Assembly (NCBI RefSeq): GCF_000003605.2
Contig: NW_003126387.1
Location: 305,005 to 327,965, forward strand
Source: Saccoglossus kowalevskii
Lineage: Eukaryota; Hemichordata; Enteropneusta; Harrimaniidae
Direction of reading: 5' to 3'
DNA: 22,961 nucleotides
Of the stretch, positions 10,501 to 20,399 are shown in pieces. Position numbers and translations under genes: made by a program. The notes beneath the pieces are model-generated. The model saw only the letters and a list, made by a program, of their open reading frames with translations. It searched no databases and was not told the origin of the DNA. Within the stretch, counting starts at the first letter, position 1. Every line of letters starts with the position of its first letter.

Positions 10501-11114
10501 AACATATAGTGTCCAGGTTGTGTCATCTTGCAAGCCTTGTTGTAAGTGGAGGGGGGGTTAGAAATTTAAAATCAATATTTGTTATTCACTGTAATAAATA
10601 TTTTTTCATCATATGTAAATATTTTCCAGTTCACCTGTATTTATCAAAAAATAATTTACATGAAATGTGTTACAGTATATCACAACATTTCACACTTAAA
10701 AATGAAATGATGTGCAGTATTTTCACAATGAATAAAACTAGTAATATTTAAGTATACACTTTTTTGTTTTCAAAATCTTTTATTCTTTGCTTAACAATTT
10801 AAATAACTTGACTAAATTAGAACATTGTGCAATTTTTATTTACAATGAATAAACATGTAAATATTTTCTAACTCTCATTGTGTTTATCATACAATCTTTT
10901 TAAAAGTTTGTGTAAATGTATTTTATTGTATAAGGTTCAATGCAAAGAAATTGATTTTATTTAATATTGATGAGGACTTACTGTGTACATACAGTACTCA
11001 GAATGGCTGTGATCAATCTACAGCTTACATTGAAAATTGTATGAAAAGACTGATTTTATTTTTCACCATGAGTTGAACACTTTTGTTGCATGAGCACAAA
11101 TATTTGAAGTACAT
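10501..11114. other. AT-rich space between convergent genes, poly(A) signals
   Basis: The region separates the 3' ends of the YqaJ gene (+) and the transposase relic (-). AATAAA at 10731-10736 could serve the plus-strand gene; AATAAA on the minus strand (TTTATT at 11055-11060) could serve the other. Two similar strings of about 45 bp, starting ATGTAAATATTTTC near 10615 and 10855 and followed by a TTTATCA motif, form a diverged direct repeat. No gene is seen. Confidence 0.5.
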
Positions 11115-12660
11115 CTAAATATTTAAGAACAGCATTTTAAAACAGTTATTATGTTTATTTGACCAAAGGTGGTAACAAATTACATCATCCAGAATAGCTA
11201 TCATAGAGATTGGGTATGTATGCTGAAGAATTCTAAAGTCCATAAACCTGTTGATAGCCAATCTAAGGATTCGTGTGGAAAGATTTATCTTCTTTGTTAA
11301 CTTTACATCAGTCTTTGTATGCTGGTCTTTTCCTCGTACACCAGGAGGGACTATTAACTCTGCACCTTTCATTATAAAATCGTGCCCCATTGAGAAACCC
11401 TTGTCTGCTAAATGCTGATCTCCAGGCTCTACAAAAGTCATAAAGCCAGAGTTCGATCCTGACAATGTGATTGTCAGATGCTCTACCTCTCCATGCATTT
11501 GAAATGAAGCTTATTGAGCCCCTAGGTGGACACGCTATGAGAACCTTTGCTGCATTGTGCTTTTTGTAGTCTGAAATGCTCACTAGCCTGGGTAAATGTT
11601 GTTGAAAGCACTGTGGAAGGTTTGGTACTACATTCTCTTTAGGATGGTAGCGAATTAGTGGTTTTAGTTCTGAATCAGTTGAGAGAACCTTATATGTTGT
11701 GAATATTCTACTGACGTGACTTGTAGATATTTCAAATCTGTTTGCCAGATCCTCATTCAGAAGGCCTAGTCTCAATTTCAATTCACCCTTACAATCAAGT
11801 TTACGTTTAGAACCAAATTTCTTGGGTTCTTGGACAAATTTTCTCTGCACATTTGTACTGATAACTTTTATTGGTCCATACCAATATGTCATCTTTTTAG
11901 TCTTAAATTTAACAAAGCTATACAATAAATTAAAACTAGAAAGACTTGGTAAACCGGTATAAAATTTAACTTTACTGTCACTAGACATATTTGCACATAC
12001 TTTTTGCAGAACATTATTTGCAACCTTCACAGTTGTTTTCAAATTAAGTTTTCTTTCTAGTTCATCTCTTCTTGAAAGTAAAAGTTCAATAGTTTATTTG
12101 CAACTCTTGCATTCACAATTACATTTGAAGAAATAGTTTGCAGTGTTACTGTGATTTTTCTGAGTTTTATCCTTGTCAGGTTCTGAAGTGATTTGTTCAT
12201 CTGTCTCGGGTGGAATATTTTCAATGTTACCGGTATTGTTTGTCTTTTTTTATTGGTACTTCAGCAGGGCTCTTCTGTATTTTACGCCGCGGAGCTACCA
12301 CCTTGACACTGTAACCAAGATTCAAGGTAGGATATGGATTGGACTTGGTTGGCATACTGATCTGAGCATACTCTGCTGTATTTGTTGGGAATCCAGTTTT
12401 TGTTAGTTTTGGTGTCTTTGCGGTTGATGAGCTTGGGTCCACATAGCCAGACCATTTGGATCATTTTCTTTTTTTTTGGAAAGCTAAAGAGCTGGTATGG
12501 AGGCTCGCAAAAACAGTTTCCAACACCATGATGAAATCGATGAAACTGGCAAAACTTCTTCTTCTATGCTCTAAGTTTGTATGTATTATTGGCACATCCA
12601 GGCACAGCACAAGAACAAGTTGGCATTGTAAATATATAGAGAATACTGTAATACCTAACA
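11115..12660 (-). pseudogene. THAP / HTH_Tnp_4 / DDE_Tnp_4 transposase relic
   Basis: The order of pieces matches THAP-domain transposases of the DDE_Tnp_4 (IS5/Harbinger-like) fold, which bind element ends and cut and rejoin DNA. The THAP remnant at 12573-12620 reads CSCAVPGCANNTYKL, then a stop and a degraded FHRF. A low-complexity linker is interrupted by a frameshift at the T run near 12246 and an in-frame TAA near 12100. Frame 12042-11567 gives LRLGLLNEDLANRFEIS and VSRIFTTY, a helix-turn-helix block, then DYKKHNAAKVLIACPPRG and ISNAWRGRASD. It shifts near 11490 to frame 11498-11115 with EPGDQHLADKGF and RILRLAINRFMDFRIL. The segment with the first catalytic Asp is deleted at about 11571, directly before DYKKHN. 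The second Asp is kept (11403-11405) and the expected Glu is Asn (11250-11252). Inactive. Confidence 0.82.
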
Positions 12661-13300
12661 AAAGGAACAGTGAAAGTTTATTGTACTTTAACTGAGATGT
12701 AAAGAATATCAGACTAACAAAAAACATTGTATATGAAACTACTCTACATTTTAAACTTTTAACCTTTAAAAAGAATCATAACAAAAACTTTAATATGTTC
12801 AGTAAAACAGTCAGTCCCACATTCACAAAGAATGAGTTCCTATTTTTTTAATGGTGAAAGTGATTAATAAAGCAAAATAAAAATAGACAGCCAGAGTACA
12901 TACAAACTTCAATTTAGAAAGATGTATTTTAATGAATGGAAGTGTTAAAAGACTCTTTCTCGGTTAGGGAACTGTGAACATTTGATTCACTCCCTGTACT
13001 GCTGTACACTGTGAAAAAAATCAAGTTGAACAAGTTATATAAAGCACACCATGTATTCCACTTAAAAATTACACAAATAATTAACTGAGTGGAAAATTGT
13101 CGTAAGTTTTTTTTTCTATAACTGCAGTGAACAACTTCTGTATACTGTACTTTCAAAATGAAGTGAACAGGCAATTTAAGTTATTTGAAAAAAAAATTAG
13201 GATTTCCTATTTAATTATTAAAAACACACTATAAACTAATCTGTCAAAAGTTTAAGTTAATTACAGTTGAAAATTTTGAGAAAACTCACCTTAAATGGTT
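12661..13300. other. AT-rich stretch upstream of transposase, possible splice donor
   Basis: No protein motif was recognised. On the minus strand, AAG|GTGAGT at about 13285-13293 is a good donor and could end a first non-coding or lost exon of the transposase gene, but no partner exon was identified. Confidence 0.35.
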
Positions 13301-13309
13301 GGTTTCTGG

Positions 13310-14015
13310 GAGTACAGACAAGTGAGACTACCATAACACCACGGACACCATGTGTACGGAAAGAAAAGACACTACCTCATGTACCAAGTCTAAATCCTAC
13401 TACAACAAATCACCACTCGCATACAACAGCAACACAAACAGAAATAACAACACAGCCTAAAATTCAAGTACCGGTAGCAGAATCATTTCAACCATTGCAA
13501 ATACCTACAACGGCATCATCATCCAGATCAGGAAGAAACGAATGAGGATACTGGGACCGCACTTAATCAAAAAACTGCAATAATTGGAGACTCTGTGCTT
13601 CGCAACATCAACCCTAGACGTCTGATCAATACTGATTACATCAAATATGAAATCCAAGATTGTCCAAATGAAGTGTTAAAAGGCTTTGATGATCATTCAC
13701 GTAGGGACTAATGATTTGAAAAGAAGTATAGGTATAGATGCAATGGTTGAAGAATACCATGAAACCATTCGACTAATGAAAAGAGTTGCCCCTAAAGCTA
13801 AAGTGTATATATCCAGCATATGTCCAAGAGGTGACAGGAAGAATGAAAATGTTGGTTTCATATATCACCAATTCCAACTCATAGCCAACAATAATAATTG
13901 TACCTTTATTAATAATGACAGGTTCTTCAAACTACAGAATGGTCATACTGATAGATCATTATACTATGATGATGTTCATCTCAACTATAAAGGTACAAAA
14001 CATCTTCTACATTGT
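13310..14015 (+). pseudogene. LINE ORF1 part: SGNH/GDSL esterase-like domain
   Basis: A Thr/Gln-rich linker (to ~13545) leads into IIGDSVLRNINP, with the GDS nucleophile block at 13586-13594. After a frame change near 13685 comes IIHVGTNDL (GTND block, 13704-13715), then YISSICPRGDR. The last block is YDDVHLNYKGTKHLL, with the Asp and His of DDVH at 13968-13979. All three hallmark SGNH blocks survive in the right order and spacing. In LINEs this domain is part of the RNA-binding ORF1 protein and its exact role is unclear. Two frame changes break the frame. Confidence 0.8.
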
Positions 14016-14094
14016 TAATCATCATATGTGCCTATTTTAAGGAACCACATGTCTTGAGTAATAACAAGAAAACAGGTACACAATATGACACAAC

Positions 14095-14215
14095 ATGATT
14101 GTTATTACTGTGGGGAACCAGGACATGTGCAATGTGTTTGTAGACATGGAAAGAAATTAACTGCTATAATTGCCATCGACAAGGACATAAAGCTAAGAAC
14201 TGTCCAATGAACTAT
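14095..14215 (+). pseudogene. LINE zinc knuckles (two CCHC motifs)
   Basis: CYYCGEPGHVQCVC (from 14100) and CYNCHRQGHKAKNC (14162-14203) both fit CX2CX4HX4C. They are in different frames, so a shift lies between them near 14150. Such knuckles bind the element RNA. They follow the esterase domain by about 90 bp. Confidence 0.85.
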
Positions 14216-14449
14216 AATAACTGATTTCCTGGAAGAAAGCGCCGATAACAAGGGGACAAAAACTATGAACACAAATACTTACTATGATGACACTTTCAAT
14301 ATTAACACTGATGAATTTCAAATAGACGAGATTATGAGTAATAAGGAAAAGGATACTAGGAGTGATTCTTCTACTTGAGGTGATGATCTCAGATCTCAGA
14401 GAACTAAAGTAAGACGTAAGTCAAAGAAAGTAAAATCACACACTTCACA

Positions 14450-15330
14450 ATTATTAATAGGTTATGTAAATTTTCGGGGTTTAAAATCAAAAAGTCATGA
14501 ACTTGGTGACTTATTGAGACAACTAGAAGATAATCAAATGCCTAAATTAAAGAAATATAAATGGTTGGGAAAAAAACGAAAAGTCAAAAAAAGTAAAAAG
14601 GGGGTGGGGGTCACTTCGCTCCACTAGCAGCTCGTGTCCCTCGTTTGGGCATTGGATTTCATCCTGACCCCCATTTCAAGGTCGGGCAGCCTCATACATG
14701 TTTTCTTCCTCCTTTTTTTTGATCACGAAATCCATTGCTCAGGGGGGCACGTGCTGTCTTGGTGGGTAGAAGTGGGCCCCTGCCCAATTTTGTAGTTTTG
14801 TGAATTGTATCTTATTGAATTGTAATTTTATTAATTTTGTAGTTTGGTTCTGTAAGTCGTTTTTGCTCAATAAACTTGTCTTTGCCTTTTACTCGTTTAC
14901 CGCGTGGAGTGTCTTTACAAAAGAGGGAGTAGATGAATTATACCATGAACTGCATGATAACATATCAAAATTGCTTGAAGCAAATAATCAGTTCATATTA
15001 ATATTTCAATGGTAGAATCGGGGATATATCTGGGGATGTAATTATTAATAATTGTAATAAAATAATATCATTAATAGATGATTTTGTCGGTGCTCAATAA
15101 CAGTGAAGTTAGCTTTGGAAAATGGACATGATCTAGACATACTCAACAATCTGTTATTGACTATCTGCTGACTAATGACCAATATAAATACAAAGCTAAT
15201 GAATTGTATGGTGACGATGAAAGAATATTTGACATTGGAAGTGACCATAACATTATGTACACCAGACTAGCAATACCTGACATAAAACTTGAAGAACAAA
15301 AATAGGACATTAATATTGACACTAATTGGA
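14450..15330 (+). pseudogene. LINE APE-type endonuclease, interrupted
   Basis: N-terminal pieces read FRGLKSKSHELGDLLRQLED and YKWLGKKRK (to ~14600). The coding trace stops, then resumes near 14920 with GVDELYHELHDNISKLLEAN, FNGRIGDISGD (about 15007-15040) and, in a new frame, SFGKWTWSRHTQQSVIDYLL, and then GSDHNIM near 15240. The GDFNxR and SDHN signatures are those of apurinic-endonuclease-like LINE nucleases that nick the target. The stop after LEEQK at 15303 precedes the linker to the reverse transcriptase. Confidence 0.8.
14605..14910. mobile_element. Unidentified insertion in the LINE endonuclease
   Basis: This segment interrupts the endonuclease coding trace. It begins with a G-run and TCACTTCGCTCC, holds a T-rich centre, and ends near CTCAATAAACTTGTCTTTGCC, which contains AATAAA at about 14867-14872. 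It could be a SINE, a solo LTR or a processed transcript. I could not fix a target duplication, so the type is open. Confidence 0.4.
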
Positions 15331-15339
15331 ATGAGTTTC

Positions 15340-16060
15340 AGAATGTTTTAACAAAAAAACTTGAATCATATTATAGTATTATTGCACTGGTTTCTGACAA
15401 TGCAGATAAACAAACAGAATGTAATGAAGTATGGAATTGCTGGCTAACCAGTGATATTGATACATGCCATGAAGTTATCGGTGAAAAAAAACATTAAAAA
15501 GTACCACTGAGCCATGGTTTGATGAAGACAGCTGACCAAATTTTTATTTTGAAAGGTATACCAACTATCCGTAAACTAGACAAAAAGCACACTTTTAAAG
15601 CATTCCTGGACTTCAAAAAAGCTTATGACAGTATTTGGCGAGAAGGGTTGTGGTATGCTTTATGGCAAAATGGCATAAAGGGAAAACTTTGGCGTGTAAT
15701 AAAACACACTTATGACCACATTGAGAGTAAAATTTGGAGATGTTGAAACTGAATACTTTTACCAGACTCTCCGTCTTAGGCAAGGTTGTGTCCTGGCTCC
15801 AAATCAATTCACAAAAAAATCCTGAATGATTCATCACTAGACATAACAATAAGTAATATACTCATTAATGGGTTATTCTTCGCTGACGATGTGGCCCTTA
15901 TGACCCCCAAATGAGGAACAGCTAAAATCTATGTTAGAGATTGCCACTAAGTTCTGCAAACTATGGAAAATGTCCATTAATGTGGAAAAATCTAATATCC
16001 TGATAGTAAATAAAAGAATAAATAGACATAAGGAATGGTATATTGAGATTTAAAAATTAA
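15340..16060 (+). pseudogene. LINE reverse transcriptase, internally deleted
   Basis: A linker with WNCWLTSDI and PWFDED (about 15430-15530) is joined directly to ADQIFILKGI, so the early fingers/palm blocks are missing. Next come FKAFLDFKKAYDSIWREGLW (Asp codon 15609-15611), then YQTLRLRQGCVLAP in another frame near 15770, and GLFFADDVALM with the FADD catalytic pair at 15885-15890. It ends in EQLKSMLEIATKFCKLWKM and NVEKSNILIVNKR. The order and residues are those of LINE reverse transcriptases. Several frame changes make it inactive. Confidence 0.87.
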
Positions 16061-16190
16061 AAAATCTAACGAGTACATTATTTATGCTACTGGTTCACCA
16101 GAAACCTGTCTGACCATACTCACTGTGTAAAACTAAGTGAAAAATTCAACAAACTATTCCAATTACTATTACATTCTGATTGGCTCATGT

Positions 16191-16883
16191 GAAAACTCAG
16201 ATGGTGTTGGACAGACCCAGGACAATTTTGGTCCGTCATTTCAACTTGCTTTCCTGTGTGTTCTGCTACAATTTTGTTTGACAAGTTATACAGGCTACAA
16301 CCATCATTCTGTGAGACTTGTATAAACTGCTCTGCGATCTCCTGCTTTCAGCGGTGCCCTCCAGAATACCAGCGTTCCTCTGAAAGCAAGACTCCTATAT
16401 TTCTTCGTTGTTGTGTTGCAGAAGCCATTGACTGTCGTCCATTAATACATCCTGGAACTGTGAGTTATCACCAATACACACTTCCCTAAGCAATCTGTGC
16501 TTTATTTCTTGTAATTATTTTGAGAGGTATTAAAACCAGGAGCTTTAACTCGATATTTTGGTGTATGTGTATTTCATTCCCAGTACTATTGTCTTGTCTA
16601 CCCCCATACTAGCAGGGAAAGAACCCCCTGTACAGTGTGAGTTCTGTAGGTGGCCCTCTCAATTGCGATAAGAAGGCCTTACACTGTGCCAAACATATAA
16701 TACACATCTTATAAATTCACGATGTGTTTCGAGCGCGGTGATCAATCTGAAAACATTTATTTCGTATAACCTCCTTTGTAGAAACATATAAATGTTTTAG
16801 TTATCCACTTTAGTATGAATATTGCTTTGATTAGGTCAGCATTATCGGGGTGTGTGTGCATGTGTGTGTGTGGGGGGGGGGTG
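16191..16883. other. No gene recognised; GT-rich tract at right edge
   Basis: Possible LINE 3' sequence grades into unrecognised sequence. Open frames at 16137-16325 and 16256-16489 have no known motif. A TG-rich, G-run tract occupies about 16849-16883. Confidence 0.4.
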
Positions 16884-17319
16884 TACTTGGATTGCTATAT
16901 GTTGAGAGGACATAAATACAGATATATACCAACTTCCGAGGACATACACACCTTCCGAGGACCTTTTTCATAGTCCTCGGGAAAACATAATTTATATTAA
17001 TAGTTAATTCGATTATTAATATTTATATTAATTTAATTGAACCATACCTCCCCCGATACTAAACCTAAGCTTCACAAACATTTCTATGTTCAGTCACGAG
17101 ATATTCAACTTTTATTTAATTAAACTTAATTAAAACCTGATTCTACATTGTATTGCATTGTAATTTGATTGTAGTTTAATTAAACTCCAATTAAAACGCA
17201 ACCCTATATAGGAACGCGTTTTAATCGAGTTCATATTGCAATACATTATAATAAAAGTTAATTCAACTATATTAAAAGTTAATCCAATGAAGTCCTCGTA
17301 ACATATAGCAATATAAGTA
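16884..17319. mobile_element. MITE-like element with 28 bp TIRs and foldback core
   Basis: TACTTGGATTGCTATATGTT at the left (16884-16911 in full) matches the reverse complement of 17292-17319 at 24 of 28 positions. Inside, TTGTATTGCA and ATTAAAACGC (left, about 17148-17199) mirror GCGTTTTAAT and TGCAATACAT (right, about 17217-17248), giving a long imperfect hairpin around 17208. GT/G-rich sequence lies outside both ends in the same orientation. No coding potential. Confidence 0.7.
16955..16980. other. 8 bp perfect stem-loop with repeated arm motif
   Basis: CCGAGGAC (16955-16962) pairs with GTCCTCGG (16973-16980) around a 10-base loop. CTTCCGAGGAC also occurs just upstream from 16933. The GAGGAC hexamer recurs in the inner end of the inverted repeats (16906-16911), so it may be a binding-site-like repeat inside the element. 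Confidence 0.5.
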
Positions 17320-17400
17320 TGGGTGCGTGTGTGTGTGTCGAGGGGGGCGTGTGTGTAAGGGTGCATTTGTGTGTATTGGGATGTGTGTTTAAGATGGGTC
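17320..17400. repeat. GT/G-rich low-complexity tract
   Basis: GTGTGT runs are mixed with G-runs, the apparent continuation of the tract at 16849-16883 on the other side of the MITE-like element. Confidence 0.7.
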
Positions 17401-17431
17401 AGGAAACAAGAGTATTGGGATCCATATACTT

Positions 17432-17452
17432 TATATATATATATATATATAT
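17432..17452. repeat. (TA)n microsatellite
   Basis: An uninterrupted TA run of about 21 bp. Confidence 0.9.
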
Positions 17453-18930
17453 GAAGCCAAGTCTGCTCTATATGCCCTACATATACATTTATGTAGCACA
17501 TATTACATTTCATAATCAAGTCAATTCATTGTCAATCAATCAAAGTCCAAATTTGTTCTAACCCTTGTTTATTCAAATCTTAAGAACAAATAAGTTTACC
17601 ATGTATACCAATTCAACAAATGTAACGATTGCACCAGTTCTGAACTGAATTATACTGAGAATTGCTCATAACAATCATCTATTTATAATTTCATTATTAC
17701 AAATTTCAGTTCACATAACTTTTTTTTCAATCTATATTCCCGTCATCAATCCATTGACACAAATTATTAGCATTACTGAATAAAGGGCACTGGATTACGG
17801 CTCTTAACAATTCTTAATCCAACTGAAACTTAGGGTACCCATTTTTACTCTGAACAGAGAACATAATTTTAATTGTTTGTTTGTTTACGAAGCCGCCATT
17901 TCGGATTACATCACCATTACATTACATCATGTTTGTCAATAATTATTTAAAATTTTGAAACCATTTGAAAAGAATGTGTTACACAATTAACTTGTCACAA
18001 CTGCACAGACTGTTGAAATGTCAAGTATGTGGAATTATACAGATATTTGACAAAATATTTGCAACCATTTAAATAGAAACGTTCAGAGCAATGTGTGACA
18101 CATATTTGTGTTTCCAAAATATACGTGATACATCTTTTTTTCTCTCCCGTAATTTAATGGGGGAATCAATATCTTTCTTTTTTCTTCAATTATTTTGTTC
18201 TTTCAAAATCCTGTCGTCTAATCCAGTTTTCATATGGGAGGAAGCTAGATCCAAATTACTTGTGTTGTGTTGATATTGAATGTTTTCGGTCTAATCTAGA
18301 CAATTTATATATTTAATTTGAAGAATACCAGAACATAGTCATCTGAAAATGTAGTCATTAGTCCTTTATTTCGCCTTTTCGTTTTACTTTTCAATTTTGA
18401 CTCATCAATGATTTTCTATTTTATTTGTAAATTAAGGTAATCACGAAAGAGGCTGTAAAAACAGCTATTCAGCATAGTATCACACTTGCTGTGACAAAAT
18501 GAAAAAAACGTGGACTCGGTGTTGATGTCAAGAAGGTTGTCCAAAAGTTGAATTTGTATCCAATATGATATCTGTTGGGTGTGGAAGTAGTAGGTTTTTA
18601 AAAAAAATCGTTAAAAATAAATTGACATAAATAGTTTCAAATAATGCAATATATCTTGTTGAAAAGAAAACATTACTGTCGTTCCACCTGTTCACGAATT
18701 GAAGTTGACTCTCTGGAAAAATGCCCACGAACACCAATTAGCATTTTAAAGATCTACCATAACTTCTGCGCAAGTGCAGAAGCACAATATGACGTCTTTG
18801 ACCACTAAAGTAAATACGCAAATTTATTGCCCGCCAATCTGATTGGCTGATAGGGCTTTGAAGTATAATATTATCGAATACCAATAATAATACAAGGAGA
18901 TCTCTGTAATATGAACATATATTCAATTCT
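17453..18930. other. AT-rich stretch, nothing recognised
   Basis: No protein motif, RNA gene or clear repeat was seen. Short frames on both strands (18091-18273, 18528-18737, 18738-18956) have compositions expected by chance. Confidence 0.45.
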
Positions 18931-18939
18931 GTAGGTACC

Positions 18940-19242
18940 ATGGACAAGCCAATCATTGACTATGCACTAAACCAGGCAGATGGGAACAGTGTGTACTGAA
19001 AGTTGGGGAGTATTTCACAGATCCAACGTCTCCCTTCATTCACAACACTCATCTACAAGTTTCGAGAAACCTGCAAACATGAAATAAAAAAGAAATTAGT
19101 AGAATATCTGGTTGAGTGTTGTCAGAGAGGAGATGAGATATTATTAAGTGGTGAAGAACGAGATTTAGTCATCTTGATTTTGAAAGCTTTAATTTGTAAA
19201 ACTCTCGTAATTGATGTACCAATATACTTAGTATCCTTGTTC
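18940..19242 (+). CDS. Possible unknown exon(s), weak
   Basis: A short frame from ATG at 18940 in a good context (ACCATGG) reads MDKPIIDYALNQADGNSVY and stops near 18999. The open frame then continues to 19245 with LVEYLVECCQRGDEILLSGE and RDLVILILKALI, a helical, charged sequence unlike the AT-driven frames around it. I do not recognise the family. It may be a fragment of a host or repeat-borne gene, or a chance frame. No convincing splice signals were found. Confidence 0.2.
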
Positions 19243-19713
19243 TAATCAACTAACATATCGTTTTTAAAATCTAGAGTTTGAGAGATATAACTGAGCATAC
19301 TCGACATGACTTTAATAAGACTTATCACTGTGCATTGATTGTGAGTTGTCATCACTGACATGCACTAGTCTATTATTGATAGCTGATTACATTTTACACC
19401 ATGTTCATGTCTACGAGTTTACGTTTTTTTATTTATTTAAATAACATTATTACGAAAATAAAAACAACTGATTATAGCTTACGAAAATACACCTTGCCGA
19501 CCCTCTATAATAAATTTAGTATAACAAATAATTTATGCGCCATACTTTCCTGTAATATTATAACATTCAGGTTGATATGTAATACATTGGAAAGTAAAAT
19601 AAATGAGTAAATCAAAATTGTATTACTTAGGGTATCCCTGTGTGAAGTATTGATCATTCAAAACCAGCCACAAGCTCATCCTGCAGGATATCGGTCACGG
19701 GATAACATAGTCA

Positions 19714-19909
19714 GGTCCCCTGAGGGCGGTTATGAAAATAGAGTAAACTTAGAATGATACACGAAATCAAAACTTTCTGCCATGTTGAAGTGAATCAGGA
19801 TGTAGATAACATACTTATAATGACGACCAATGGCAGCCGAGGACACAATGGGCCGTACTTGACCCTATTTTCCTAACCGCTCTCAGTATTGAAATTAGGG
19901 CAGGGGACC
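19714..19909. mobile_element. Short inverted-repeat element (MITE-like)
   Basis: CTGAGGGCGGTTATGAAAAT (19720-19741 in full) matches the reverse complement of 19865-19886 at 20 of 22 positions. Both arms have GGTCCCC further out (19714-19720, and reversed at 19903-19909), though the right arm carries about 16 extra bases between the two blocks. No target duplication could be fixed. Confidence 0.5.
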
Positions 19910-20207
19910 AGATTAGGGAAAACATTGACTAAGTCACAAAACTTGTTTGTTTGTGGTACGAAAGTAGTTGAATGAGTAAAATAAAAAAATAACTCTTTCC
20001 ACTTAATTTTTAAAAAAAAATTTCCCTTTTTTTTGGATAATATATAGATATTTTGAAAAATTAAAACATTCTTATTTTAGAGGAACGCCAGAAAAATACG
20101 CTGTTCTGTTTGAACTTCTTTGTGCATTTGATCTTCAACTGCCTAAACACTTTTATATTGCCAGGTCCTCTTGCTTGAACAATGCGTAGCTGTTAATCTT
20201 TTAAAAA

Positions 20208-20320
20208 GTAACCCTTTTGGGGGGGGGGGTTTCGCAGATGTGCAAACTTCAAAAAAGTATACCCCTTTCTCTGTGAAATTCAGAACTAATCCTTCCCCCG
20301 CCCCATCCGCTAAGAAGAAA
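20208..20320. repeat. G-run / C-run repeat fragment
   Basis: AAGTAACCCTTTT is followed by an 11-G run, then TTCAAAAAAGTATACCCCTTTC and a C-rich CCCCCGCCCCATCC block. The style matches the G-run repeats near 3000 and 5040, so this is probably a transposon fragment. Confidence 0.35.
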
Positions 20321-20399
20321 CAACTTTATATAATTTATAATGTGGTAGAAGATTTTGGGATACAGAATGATGAGAACTTCATTGCCTACATGATCACCC

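Larger units (their letters stand above)
8660..13300. mobile_element. Two-gene DNA transposon relic (ISL2EU/IS4EU-like), approximate ends
   Basis: The YqaJ nuclease gene (+) and the THAP/DDE_Tnp_4 transposase gene (-) converge within 3.6 kb with only AT-rich sequence between them. I recall ISL2EU-type animal transposons encoding exactly these two proteins; this attribution is from memory. No terminal inverted repeats or target duplication could be identified, so the ends given are only the limits set by the HECT gene on the left and the retrotransposon on the right. The missing 5' part of the YqaJ gene suggests the left side is truncated. Confidence 0.55.
13310..16190 (+). mobile_element. Decayed non-LTR retrotransposon (LINE) copy
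   Basis: ORF1-type pieces (SGNH-esterase and two zinc knuckles, 13330-14210) are followed by APE endonuclease pieces (about 14450-15300) and reverse-transcriptase pieces (about 15520-16060), all on the plus strand and in the usual LINE order. Every domain is split by frameshifts or stops. A ~300 bp insertion lies in the endonuclease, and the early palm of the reverse transcriptase is deleted. No poly(A) or simple-repeat tail is obvious near 16190, so the 3' end is uncertain. An ORF1 esterase suggests a CR1/L2-related clade, but the clade is not settled by eye. Confidence 0.85.

Noticed and set aside
11448-11465. GTTCGATCC as the T-arm of a tRNA
   Set aside because: It lies within the transposase coding trace and no cloverleaf could be built around it.
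13285-13293. Minus-strand GTGAGT donor as proof of a further transposase exon
   Set aside because: No upstream exon with recognisable coding could be found and the sequence beyond it belongs to the retrotransposon, so it is noted only as possible.
17130-17561. Open frames on both strands over the GT and TA tracts
   Set aside because: Low-complexity artefacts overlapping the MITE-like element.
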